25,227 nucleotides of DNA from assembly GCA_938028745.1 (NCBI GenBank), contig CALIZL010000042.1:1-25227 (forward strand). The letters are read 5' to 3'. Shown here in pieces: positions 14,226 to 21,743 of the stretch. The position numbers and the translations under genes are program-made. The notes under the pieces were generated by a model, which worked only from the letters and a program-made list of their open reading frames with translations, made no database searches and was not told the DNA's origin. Positions within the stretch are counted from its first letter, which is position 1, and every line of letters starts with the position of its first letter. The stretch comes from an uncultured Prevotella sp. (GTDB lineage: Bacteria > Bacteroidota > Bacteroidia > Bacteroidales > Bacteroidaceae).

Positions 14226-16745
14226 TTACGATGCGCAGCTTTCGCATTCTTCCACTTCTAGCGATTTACTTCGTACGTAGTAGATGGTTTTCACCCCACT
14301 TTGCCATGCCAAGAGGTAAAGGTCGAGCAACTGTCGCATGGTATAGTTGTTGGTGATGTAGAGATTAACGCTTTGCGCTTGGTCTATATGTCGTTGGCGT
14401 ATGCCCGATGCGCGCATGCTCCATGCTTGATTGGTTTGGTATGCGCCCTTGTAGAGCCAGAAAGTGCGGTCGGAAAGTGCCGGGGCCACACGTGGTAGCA
14501 TGGCGCCTTTCTTCTCTTCCAAGAAGAAACGCTGCATAACGGGGTCTAATCCCGCCGTTGTTGCGGCTACAATGCTGGTGCTGCTTGTGGGGGCGATGGC
14601 CAAGAGGTAGGCGTTGCGCATGCCTTGTGCCTTTACGCGCTGGGCGGTTTGCTGCCATTGGGGCGAATTGTAGTTGCGCTTGTCGAAGTAAGCACCCGTT
14701 TGCCAGTCGCTACCCTCGAAGTAAGCGTAAGCGCCTTTCTCTTTTGCCAAGGAAGAACTGGCCTCGATGGCGGCGCGGTTGATGCGTTCGAACACTTGAT
14801 CTACAAATTGCAGGTGTTCTTCGCTCTCCCATTTAATGCCTCTCAGGGCTAATGCGTGGTGATAGCCGCTTACGCCAAGGCCAATGCTGCGATAGCGGTG
14901 GTTGGTGATTTGGGCGTATGGCACGGGGTAGAAGTTCAGGTCGATAACGTTGTCGAGTGCACGCACAACAGTCGCTACTATATCGTTGAGATAGTCCTCG
15001 TTTTCTAACGGCAAGTTGCCAAGCGAAAGGCTAGCTAGGTTGCACACCACGAAATCGCCCGGCTTAACCGTACGTACCACCACGGTATCGCCGTCTTTGG
15101 TCAGCACCTCGTTGCTCACTTCTTCGATGGCTTTCATGTTTTGGGCAATCTCTGTGCAGAGATTAGAACAATAGATGATGCCATTGTGCCCGTTGGGGTT
15201 GGCTCGGTTAACGATGTCGCGGTTGAAAGTGAAGGGCGTTCCGGTCTCGACAGCCGAACGGAGAACAAGACGGATAACGTCTTTAATGGTCATGGTTCGG
15301 CGCGAAAGGCGTTTGTCGGCCACGCATTCGTGATATTTCTCCTCCCATGCCTCGCCGTAGAAGTCTTCCAGCGAGTAACCGCGCGTAGTTAGAACTTCGT
15401 TGGGGCAGAACATGTGCCAGTCCTGATTGAGGTCTTGTTGCGCCATTCGCCAAAACAAGTCGGGGTAACACACGGCGGGGAATATATCGTGCGCTTTCAT
15501 GCGGTCGTCGCCGTTGTTGGTGCGCAGTTGTAGAAATTCGGGCAGGTCTTTGTGCCAAACGTCTAGGTAAACGGCCACTGCGCCTTGGCGAACGCCCAGT
15601 TGATCTACGGCCACAGCGGTGTCGTTTACCAACTTCATCCACCTAACCACGCCACCTGCAGCACCCTTAAATCCGCGAATACGACCGCCAGCGGCCCTTA
15701 CCTTGCCGAAGTAAAGCCCCATGCCACCGCCAAACTTGCTGACTTGAGAAAAGTTGTCGATGCTGCGGTAGATGCCTTCAAGACTGTCGGGTACGGTGTC
15801 GATGAAACAGCTTGACAGCTGATGGAAAGGCTTGCGCGCATTGGCTAGGGTGGGTGTGGCCATAGTTACTTCCAGACGGCTAAGCATGTCGTAGAACTTT
15901 TTCACCCAATGCAGTCGGTTTTCGCCTTCGTTCATGGCCAAATGTAGGGCAATGCCGAGGAACATTTCTTGCACGCTTTCAACGGGTTTGTGGGCAAACG
16001 ACCTGATGACGTATCGCTTAATGAGGAGGTCGAGTCCCGAATAGTTGAGCAGCTTGTTGCGTTCTTCGTCGATGAAAGATGCTGCCTGTTGCAGTTCGCT
16101 CTCGGTATAAGCGTCGACAATGTAGGTTCCGTAGAGGTTCTGACTGGCCAAATGGCGCACCTTTTGGGCAAAGGATTGTATGTCTTCTGCTTGTTCGAAT
16201 GTTTCTAGGTCGCGTTGCAGGCGATAGCTAAGCAGTCGAGCCGCGATAAATTCCCAATTAGGAGCCTCGGCCGAGGTAAGTTCCACGGCGGCTTTTATCA
16301 AGGCCGAGAGCTTGTCGCGCCCGTTCATGTCGGCCTTAACAAAGCCCATGAATTTCTCGGCGAGTGCGGCAATGGGGTACAACTCAGGCTCAAAGTCGGC
16401 CGCGATGCCTTTCAACACGGGAGCAATTTCGGCTTGTTGCAGGGTGTTGGCAATCCTATTGAGGTATTTTCGCTGTTCGGTTCGCTGCCAACGAAACAGA
16501 ATATAGCTCTTAGCCTCGGCGTAAAAGCCGCGTTGCATAAGGCTCCGCTCCACCTCGTCCTGAATACATTCAACGTTAAGTTTTGCAGGATGGTTTATGA
16601 TAACTTGCTCAACGGCGGTGGCTACATCGCGAATTTCTTCTTCAACGATGGGTCGGCCTGTGCTGATAAAACTCTTTTTGATGGCCGTGGCAATCTTTTC
16701 CCTGTCGAAGGGAGCCATCGAACCATTTCTCTTGGTTATGTCCAT
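14226..16745 (-). CDS. nrdA: Ribonucleoside-diphosphate reductase alpha subunit (class I)
   Basis: Catalytic subunit reducing ribonucleoside diphosphates. From the ATG at 16745 it is 839 residues. Order: ATP-cone (about 1-95, starting MDITKRNGSMAPFDREKIAT), then the ten-stranded reductase barrel. Active-site residues are visible: Cys313 (QLSSCFID) and Cys568 (DFVVCNLAS) as the disulfide pair; Asn528, Cys530 and Glu532 in SNLCTEI, with Cys530 as thiyl radical; the YY pair in IYYVRS for radical transfer; and a C-terminal CESC shuttle motif. The frame is open upstream to an ATG at 16886, but that stretch is the riboswitch: the B12 box itself would encode TKSEDLP. The MDITKRNG start also matches how NrdA proteins begin. 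nrdB follows after 42 bp. Confidence 0.95.
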   Translation of the reverse strand: MDITKRNGSMAPFDREKIATAIKKSFISTGRPIVEEEIRDVATAVEQVIINHPAKLNVECIQDEVERSLMQRGFYAEAKSYILFRWQRTEQRKYLNRIANTLQQAEIAPVLKGIAADFEPELYPIAALAEKFMGFVKADMNGRDKLSALIKAAVELTSAEAPNWEFIAARLLSYRLQRDLETFEQAEDIQSFAQKVRHLASQNLYGTYIVDAYTESELQQAASFIDEERNKLLNYSGLDLLIKRYVIRSFAHKPVESVQEMFLGIALHLAMNEGENRLHWVKKFYDMLSRLEVTMATPTLANARKPFHQLSSCFIDTVPDSLEGIYRSIDNFSQVSKFGGGMGLYFGKVRAAGGRIRGFKGAAGGVVRWMKLVNDTAVAVDQLGVRQGAVAVYLDVWHKDLPEFLQLRTNNGDDRMKAHDIFPAVCYPDLFWRMAQQDLNQDWHMFCPNEVLTTRGYSLEDFYGEAWEEKYHECVADKRLSRRTMTIKDVIRLVLRSAVETGTPFTFNRDIVNRANPNGHNGIIYCSNLCTEIAQNMKAIEEVSNEVLTKDGDTVVVRTVKPGDFVVCNLASLSLGNLPLENEDYLNDIVATVVRALDNVIDLNFYPVPYAQITNHRYRSIGLGVSGYHHALALRGIKWESEEHLQFVDQVFERINRAAIEASSSLAKEKGAYAYFEGSDWQTGAYFDKRNYNSPQWQQTAQRVKAQGMRNAYLLAIAPTSSTSIVAATTAGLDPVMQRFFLEEKKGAMLPRVAPALSDRTFWLYKGAYQTNQAWSMRASGIRQRHIDQAQSVNLYITNNYTMRQLLDLYLLAWQSGVKTIYYVRSKSLEVEECESCAS

Positions 16746-16771
16746 GAGGTGATTTAGACTTGCTTTTGATT

Positions 16772-16825
16772 TTAAAAAACGTTTCGCGGTGTTCCCTAAT
16801 CCCACGAGTGGAACGTCGCTTTTAA
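16772..16825 (-). promoter_or_regulatory. Possible expression platform of the nrdA riboswitch
   Basis: Between the aptamer and the nrdA ATG the minus strand carries a short stem, GTTCC (from 16814) with GGAAC (ending 16791), followed 11 nt later by TTTTTT (16779-16774). This could be a weak terminator, or the aptamer may instead block ribosome access at 16745. Sequence alone does not decide. Confidence 0.35.
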
Positions 16826-17086
16826 GAATGGGCAGGTCTTCTGACTTTGTTCTAATTCTCTTCGCCTTCCCAATTCGGTCCGCCAAACGGTGCGATTGAA
16901 CCGAAACAGTGGCTTATGTAACTGCGTTATCTAAAATGCGTGCCTGCGCTGATGCCGCGCGTTTAGTGGCTTTTTAGATACCGCCTTTGGAAGAAAACCG
17001 TAAAGAACTTACAGCTGCGGGACAGTCGGAGAGTTGCACCCCGTTCCCTTTTAATCGCCTAGCACTTGGCCCCGGCAAACCAATTC
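16826..17086 (-). promoter_or_regulatory. Cobalamin (B12) riboswitch aptamer
   Basis: Read on the minus strand, the diagnostic blocks occur in order: GGTTTGCC (17081-17074); GGCGATTAAAAGGGAA; GGGGTGCAACTCTCCG; ACTGTCCCGCAGCTGTAA; AAGCCACTG; TTGGGAAGGC; and the B12 box AAAGTCAGAAGACCTGCC (16848-16831). Closing stem P1 can form between GAATTGG (17086-17080) and CCCATTC (16832-16826) with one mismatch. The peripheral arm between the ACTGTAA block and AAGCCACTG is rather long. In this RNA family, adenosylcobalamin binding normally represses the downstream genes, here nrdA-nrdB. Confidence 0.95.
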
Positions 17087-17091
17087 GGGCA

Positions 17092-17099
17092 CAAAGGTA
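17092..17099 (-). promoter_or_regulatory. -7 box of the nrdAB promoter
   Basis: TACCTTTG on the minus strand (plus-strand CAAAGGTA). Predicted transcription starts near 17086, exactly at the 5' end of the riboswitch P1 stem. The -33 element is weak: TTTC 20 bp upstream is the best match. Confidence 0.65.
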
Positions 17100-17193
17100 C
17101 TCATTTTGCCGCAAAGGGCGAAACATTTGCTGGGCGTTATGTGGGGCGAAAATGTGTTTTGGTGGCGGATAAGGCTTTTCGGAAATTAATGTT

Positions 17194-17201
17194 TACCTTT
17201 G
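17194..17201 (+). promoter_or_regulatory. -7 box of the peroxiredoxin promoter
   Basis: TACCTTTG 32 bp upstream of the first ATG at 17234. No good -33 TTTG is seen at the expected distance. The promoter is divergent from the nrdAB one, about 95 bp away. Confidence 0.55.
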
Positions 17202-17233
17202 TACCAACAAACAATAGAAAAAGAATTATCATC

Positions 17234-17689
17234 ATGATGGAAATAGGAACAAAGGCTCCCGATGTGTTGGGGCGCGACGAGAACGGCAACGAAGTACGCC
17301 TAAGCGACTTTAAAGGTAAGAAACTGGTGTTGTATTTCTACCCCAAAGACCTCACTTCGGGCTGCACTACGCAGGCTTGTAACCTGCGCGACAACTATGC
17401 CGAGCTGCAAAAACAGGGCTATGCCGTGGTTGGTGTGAGCATAAACGATGAGAAATCGCATAAGAAATTCATCGAGAAACACGATTTGCCGTTTCCGCTC
17501 ATAGCAGATACCGAGCATAAATTGGTGGAAGAATTTGGCGTTTGGGGCGAGAAAAGCATGTATGGCCGCAAGTATTTCGGCACGTTCCGCACCACGTTCG
17601 TCATCAACGAAGAGGGTGTGATAACCCGTATTATGCAGCCCAAGGAGATTAAGGTAAAGGAACACGCAGAGCAGATATTGGGTAAGTAA
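17234..17689 (+). CDS. bcp: Bcp/PrxQ-type thiol peroxidase
   Basis: Thioredoxin-dependent peroxiredoxin that reduces hydrogen peroxide and organic hydroperoxides; cytoplasmic. From the ATG at 17234 it has 152 residues, the usual size; a second ATG follows at once (17237). The frame is open upstream to 17066, but that part covers the promoter and has no family counterpart. The peroxidatic Cys44 is in DLTSGCTTQACNLRD and the resolving Cys49 is five residues later, the classical atypical 2-Cys PrxQ pattern (TPGCTTEAC in most relatives; Ser replaces Pro here). YFYPKD before the motif and FRTTFVINEEG near the end are standard. It is a single gene with its own promoter and terminator, divergent from nrdAB. 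A link to protecting the oxygen-dependent reductase is only suggestive. Confidence 0.93.
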   Translation: MMEIGTKAPDVLGRDENGNEVRLSDFKGKKLVLYFYPKDLTSGCTTQACNLRDNYAELQKQGYAVVGVSINDEKSHKKFIEKHDLPFPLIADTEHKLVEEFGVWGEKSMYGRKYFGTFRTTFVINEEGVITRIMQPKEIKVKEHAEQILGK

Positions 17690-17724
17690 AGGCACCTAAC
17701 GCTACAAGCTTAAGTGTGTTTGTT

Positions 17725-17773
17725 GCGACAACGAGAGCCATTCCGAGGTGGATGCTCTCGTTGTTGCTTTTTT
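17725..17773 (+). terminator. Terminator of the peroxiredoxin gene
   Basis: GCGACAACGAGAGC (17725-17738) pairs with GCTCTCGTTGTTGC (17754-17767) with one G-T wobble, followed by six Ts. Confidence 0.92.
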
Positions 17774-17868
17774 ATAAGGATGCCAAAGCCATGAAAGAAG
17801 ATGGTGCTCTTTGTTGTTTTGCCGCAGACTTTTTTCGAAAGTGGCGATAAAACAAACTTTATTGTCGT

Positions 17869-17896
17869 TTTGTATGCAGGATATTTGCTACCTTTG
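17869..17896 (+). promoter_or_regulatory. Promoter of the HutD-family gene
   Basis: TACCTTTG (17889-17896) lies 25 bp upstream of the ATG. The nearest TTTG (17869-17872) is 16 bp before it, shorter than the usual 19-20, so the -33 assignment is tentative. Confidence 0.55.
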
Positions 17897-17921
17897 AACA
17901 TTGGTTTAAAACAATCTAACG

Positions 17922-18443
17922 ATGGAAATAATTCGTAAAGAGGATTTTAAGACGAGTGTGTGGAGTGGCGGACTTACTCGCGAAGTGTGCATATTGCCCT
18001 CCGTGGGGAGCAGTTTGCAAGACCGTAACTTCGACCTTCGTGTCTCGTCTGCCGTTATTCATGTTACGGAAAGTACGTTTTCAGACTTCACTGGCTTTAC
18101 GCGCCTCATACTTTGTCTTGATGGCGACATCACGCTTTGCGTGGATGGGCAAGTCGGGACGTTGTCTGATGAATGTCTTTTCGAGTTTGATGGGGCGGCA
18201 GATGTTACCTCGGTGAACTCGCCTGGTGCTGTTGATTTGAACGTTATATATAAACAAGGTACGCGTGTATACGCGCGCGTAGAGCGCGGCGAGCATGTGT
18301 TTGCAGGTGTGGACCGCATGCTGGTGTTTGCCATTGGTAGCCAAACCACCTTGAATGGTACTCCTCTTCGGCAGCATGATGCAGCATGGGTTAGTGGTGA
18401 CGTGCATGTTTCGGGGCATGTGCTGTGTGTGGAGGTGGGGTAA
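17922..18443 (+). CDS. HutD/Ves-family cupin protein
   Basis: A 173-residue protein matching the HutD/Ves family, double-stranded beta-helix (cupin) proteins. Signatures are VWSGGLTREVCILP near the N-terminus (the W-x-G-G-x-T-x-E motif), FDLRVSSAVIHVTESTFSDF (the R-x-S-x-A...F-S-x-F segment) and RLILCLDGDITLCV. It is somewhat shorter than typical members (about 190). In proteobacteria HutD is encoded with histidine utilisation genes and its biochemical role is not settled. Here no hut gene is nearby, so the function is unknown and a histidine role should not be assumed. It has its own promoter and stands between the peroxiredoxin terminator and the ppdK 3' end. Confidence 0.85.
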   Translation: MEIIRKEDFKTSVWSGGLTREVCILPSVGSSLQDRNFDLRVSSAVIHVTESTFSDFTGFTRLILCLDGDITLCVDGQVGTLSDECLFEFDGAADVTSVNSPGAVDLNVIYKQGTRVYARVERGEHVFAGVDRMLVFAIGSQTTLNGTPLRQHDAAWVSGDVHVSGHVLCVEVG

Positions 18444-18493
18444 AATAATAAGCAATGAACTGCAAACGACACACGGCAAGCAATCTTATGTGA

Positions 18494-18534
18494 CAAAAAG
18501 CAAACAGGCATCCTCGTTGTGGAGGATGCCTGTT
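18494..18534 (-). terminator. Terminator of ppdK
   Basis: A perfect 13-bp stem, AACAGGCATCCTC (18503-18515) and its complement (18522-18534), with loop GTTGTG. On the minus strand a T-rich tract follows, with TTTTT at 18499-18495. It lies about 190 nt beyond the ppdK stop and could also stop hutD transcripts from the other side. Confidence 0.75.
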
Positions 18535-18609
18535 GCGTTGTGATAGGGTAGGTTTCTAAGGGGATCGTCTGCTTGACGGCTTGTTAACACGTGAGTCTGC
18601 CAGCCTGTA

Positions 18610-18706
18610 AACTCGTTAATCCTGTTGACTTGCGAACTCGCCAACCCTATTAACTCGTGAACTTGTCCGCTCATCAACTCGCTAATTACCGACATATCAA
18701 CTCGTC
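18610..18706 (+). repeat. 8-bp-periodic AACTCGTN array
   Basis: Successive words of mostly 8 bp: AACTCGTT, AATCCTGTT, GACTTGCG, AACTCGCC, AACCCTATT, AACTCGTG, AACTTGTCC, GCTCATC, AACTCGCT, a longer spacer, AACTCGTC. It lies between the hutD and ppdK 3' ends and is noncoding. Confidence 0.65.
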
Positions 18707-18723
18707 TTCCCTCCCTTTTCCAC

Positions 18724-21444
18724 TTAATCTTCTACTGCTGCTTGTGCGGCTGCCAAGCGTGCGATGGGCACACGGAAGGGCGAGCAGCTGACATAGTTGA
18801 GGCCTACGCGATGGCAGAACTTCACCGATTCGGGTTCGCCGCCGTGCTCTCCGCAGATGCCGCAGATTAGTTCGGGACGTGTGGAACGGCCTTTCTTCAC
18901 ACCCATGTCGATGAGTTGGCCAACACCTTTCTGGTCGAGAACCTGGAAGGGGTCTACCTTCAAGATCTTCTTCTCTAGGTAAACGGGCAAGAAACTGGCG
19001 ATGTCGTCGCGGCTGTAACCGAAGGTCATCTGCGTTAGGTCGTTCGTTCCAAAGCTGAAATACTCGGCTCTCTTGGCGATGTTTTCGGCAACCAAGGCTG
19101 CACGTGGCACCTCAATCATGGTTCCAACGTGGAAGTCAACCTCCATACCTTCTTCTTCGAAGAGTTTCTTAGCCGTGTCGCGGATAACCTTTTCCTGTTG
19201 GTCGAACTCGTGAACAACACCAATGAGCGGTACCATGATTTCGGGATGTGGGTCGAAACCTTCTTTCTTCAGTTGGATGGCTGCACCAAGAATGGCGCGT
19301 GTTTGCATGGCCGTGATTTCGGGATAAGTGTTACCCAGACGGCAACCGCGATGTCCCAGCATGGGGTTATGCTCGCTTAGTGAGTTTACGCGGCGTTGAA
19401 TTTCTTGCACAGACACGCCCATGTCTGCCGCCATTACTTGCTGACCTTCCAAGTCGTGTGGCACAAACTCGTGCAAAGGCGGGTCGAGTAGGCGCACGTT
19501 TACGGGGTATCCGTTCATCGATTTGAGTATGCCGTAGAAGTCTTGGCGTTGGAAGGGCAGCAGTTTTGTCAGTGCTTTCTCACGTCCCTCGGTGCTGTCG
19601 GCGAGTATCATCTCGCGCATGGCCTTGATTTTCTCGTTCTCGAAGAACATGTGTTCGGTGCGGCATAGGCCAATTCCCACAGCTCCGAAGTTTCTTGCCA
19701 CTTGTGCATCGTGTGGGGTGTCGGCATTGGTACGCACAACCAGCTTGGTGTACTTGTTGCAAAGCTCCATCAGGTCGGCCAAGTCGCCCGTCACTTTGGC
19801 GGGTTGTGTGGTAACTTGACCCAGATATACTTCGCCAGTGCTACCGTTTAGCGAGATGTAGTCGCCTTCGCGCAACACCACGCCGTCTATTTCAAGCGTA
19901 CGCTCCTTATAGTTGATGTTGATGGCGCCAGCACCCGAAACACAGCATTTACCCATACCGCGAGCCACAACGGCTGCGTGCGAGGTCATGCCGCCACGAG
20001 CGGTAAGAATGCCCTCTGCTGCCGTCATGCCGGCGAGGTCTTCGGGTGAAGTTTCTATACGCACCATGATAACTTGGTGTCCTTCCTCATGCCAGCGTGC
20101 GGCATCGTCGGCAAAGAACACCACTTGTCCGCAGGCAGCACCTGGCGATGCAGGCAAACCGCGGGTAAGAACCTTAGCTTGCTTTTGAGCTGCCTTATCA
20201 AATACGGGGTGTAGCAGTTCGTCTAGCTTGTTGGGCTCGCAGCGTTTCAAGGCTGTCTTCTCGTCAATCTCGCCTTCGCGCAGCAAATCCATCGCAATTT
20301 TCACCATCGCCGTACCCGTACGTTTTCCGTTACGCGTTTGCAAGAACCACAGTTTGCCGTCTTGTACGGTAAATTCCATGTCTTGCATGTCGTGGTAGTG
20401 ACGCTCCAACTTTTCTTGAATGGCGTTAAGCTGAGCGAAAATCTCAGGCATGTTCTCCTCCATAGAGGGATATTGGCTTGCGCGCACGTCTTCTTCGATG
20501 AGCTGTTGAGCCGCCCAGCGCAACGAACCCTCCTTAGTGATTTGTTGTGGCGTGCGGATACCGGCCACCACGTCTTCGCCTTGTGCGTTGATGAGGTACT
20601 CGCCGTTGAACACGTTCTCGCCGGTTCCTGCATCGCGGCTGAAACAAACGCCAGTTGCCGACGTGTTGCCCATGTTGCCGAACACCATCGCTTGCACATT
20701 AACGGCTGTTCCCCATTCGGCGGGAATGCCCTCCATCTTACGATAAAGTATGGCGCGTTCGTTCATCCAACTGTCGAACACGGCGCAGATGGCACCCCAT
20801 AGCTGTTCCATCGGGTCGGTGGGGAAATCTTTGCCCGTTTGCTTTTTGATGGCCTCCTTAAACAGTACAACGAGCTTTTTAAGTTCGTCAACGGTCATTT
20901 CGTTGTCTAGCTTAATGCCGCGTTCGGCCTTAACTTGCTGTATGATTTCTTCAAAGGGGTCGATGTCTTCCTTGTTTGTGGGCTTCATTCCCAGCACCAC
21001 GTCGCCGTACATCTGTACGAAACGGCGGTAGCTGTCGTAAGCGAAACGCTCGTTGCCCGACTTTTCTGCCAATCCTTTGGCCACTTCGTCGTTCAGTCCG
21101 AGGTTAAGGATGGTGTCCATCATGCCAGGCATAGAGGCGCGAGCACCCGAACGAACCGACACCAGCAACGGGTTTTGCACGTCGCCAAACTTGCAGTTCA
21201 TCAAGTTCTCAATGTGATTGACAGCCTTTTCAACTTCGCCTTTAAGCAGAGACACAACTTTTTCTTTCCCTTTCTCGAAGTATTCGTTACAAACATCTGT
21301 GGTAATGGTGAACCCCGGAGGTACGGGAACGCCGATAAGATTCATTTCAGCCAAGTTGGCTCCTTTACCACCTAGCAGATTTCTCATGTCTGCCTTACCC
21401 TCAGCAACGCCATTGCCGAAGGTGTAAACTCTTTTTTCACTCAT
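18724..21444 (-). CDS. ppdK: Pyruvate, phosphate dikinase
   Basis: Reversible conversion of pyruvate, ATP and phosphate to PEP, AMP and pyrophosphate; cytoplasmic. In anaerobic Bacteroidales it can work in either the glycolytic or the gluconeogenic direction. The 906 residues are full length. Order: N-terminal ATP-grasp nucleotide domain (about 1-350, with LLGGKGANLAEM near 23-34 and VSVRSGARASMPGMMDT near 95-111); central phosphohistidine domain with catalytic His489 in GGMTSHAAVVARG; C-terminal TIM-barrel PEP/pyruvate domain with RTEHMFF, SFGTNDLTQ and the catalytic Cys at about 864 in ICGEHGGEP. The last motif and the length separate it from PEP synthase. It is a single gene with a clear promoter at 21483-21513. 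Confidence 0.97.
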   Translation of the reverse strand: MSEKRVYTFGNGVAEGKADMRNLLGGKGANLAEMNLIGVPVPPGFTITTDVCNEYFEKGKEKVVSLLKGEVEKAVNHIENLMNCKFGDVQNPLLVSVRSGARASMPGMMDTILNLGLNDEVAKGLAEKSGNERFAYDSYRRFVQMYGDVVLGMKPTNKEDIDPFEEIIQQVKAERGIKLDNEMTVDELKKLVVLFKEAIKKQTGKDFPTDPMEQLWGAICAVFDSWMNERAILYRKMEGIPAEWGTAVNVQAMVFGNMGNTSATGVCFSRDAGTGENVFNGEYLINAQGEDVVAGIRTPQQITKEGSLRWAAQQLIEEDVRASQYPSMEENMPEIFAQLNAIQEKLERHYHDMQDMEFTVQDGKLWFLQTRNGKRTGTAMVKIAMDLLREGEIDEKTALKRCEPNKLDELLHPVFDKAAQKQAKVLTRGLPASPGAACGQVVFFADDAARWHEEGHQVIMVRIETSPEDLAGMTAAEGILTARGGMTSHAAVVARGMGKCCVSGAGAININYKERTLEIDGVVLREGDYISLNGSTGEVYLGQVTTQPAKVTGDLADLMELCNKYTKLVVRTNADTPHDAQVARNFGAVGIGLCRTEHMFFENEKIKAMREMILADSTEGREKALTKLLPFQRQDFYGILKSMNGYPVNVRLLDPPLHEFVPHDLEGQQVMAADMGVSVQEIQRRVNSLSEHNPMLGHRGCRLGNTYPEITAMQTRAILGAAIQLKKEGFDPHPEIMVPLIGVVHEFDQQEKVIRDTAKKLFEEEGMEVDFHVGTMIEVPRAALVAENIAKRAEYFSFGTNDLTQMTFGYSRDDIASFLPVYLEKKILKVDPFQVLDQKGVGQLIDMGVKKGRSTRPELICGICGEHGGEPESVKFCHRVGLNYVSCSPFRVPIARLAAAQAAVED

Positions 21445-21482
21445 TGATTAGAACGTATAATGTTTTCTGTTTTTACCTTTTG

Positions 21483-21513
21483 CAAATATAGATAAATATT
21501 ATTGATTTACAAA
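21483..21513 (-). promoter_or_regulatory. Promoter of ppdK
   Basis: Minus strand: TTTG (plus-strand CAAA 21510-21513), exactly 19 bp, then TATATTTG (plus-strand CAAATATA 21483-21490). This is a consensus Bacteroidetes promoter about 40 bp upstream of the ppdK ATG. Confidence 0.8.
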
Positions 21514-21606
21514 ACTTTCAGCTCCGATTTTGTAAATTGTACATGACAAAAGTGCCTGTTATCGTAAACAGCGAGCAAAATATTCGGATATTTTGAAGGA
21601 AATATG

Positions 21607-21614
21607 TATCTTTG
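21607..21614 (+). promoter_or_regulatory. Candidate -7 box for the rlmD-porin transcript
   Basis: TATCTTTG matches TAnnTTTG; no convincing -33 TTTG lies 19-20 bp upstream. It would give a ~123-nt leader before the ATG at 21744. Confidence 0.5.
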
Positions 21615-21743
21615 CAGGTGTGTAGCGCAAGTTCGGGCGCGACGTCGGCGTTGCGTGCGATGGTCTTTTGTGAAGAAAAGGGCGGAAAGCGGGCTTGTTT
21701 TTCCCCCTCACGGCGCGTGTGCGTTGCACCTTATTATATATAT

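Noticed and set aside
16746..16886. N-terminal extension of NrdA from an upstream ATG
   Set aside because: It overlaps the B12 box and expression region of a clear cobalamin riboswitch and has no counterpart in NrdA proteins.
17066..17233. 56-residue N-terminal extension of the peroxiredoxin
   Set aside because: It spans both divergent promoters and the nrdAB leader start; the family begins at MEIGTKAPD.
21612..21743. 44-residue extension of RlmD
   Set aside because: It overlaps the candidate promoter and is Cys/Ser/Arg-rich with no TRAM-domain character; MARKRKEF fits the family start.
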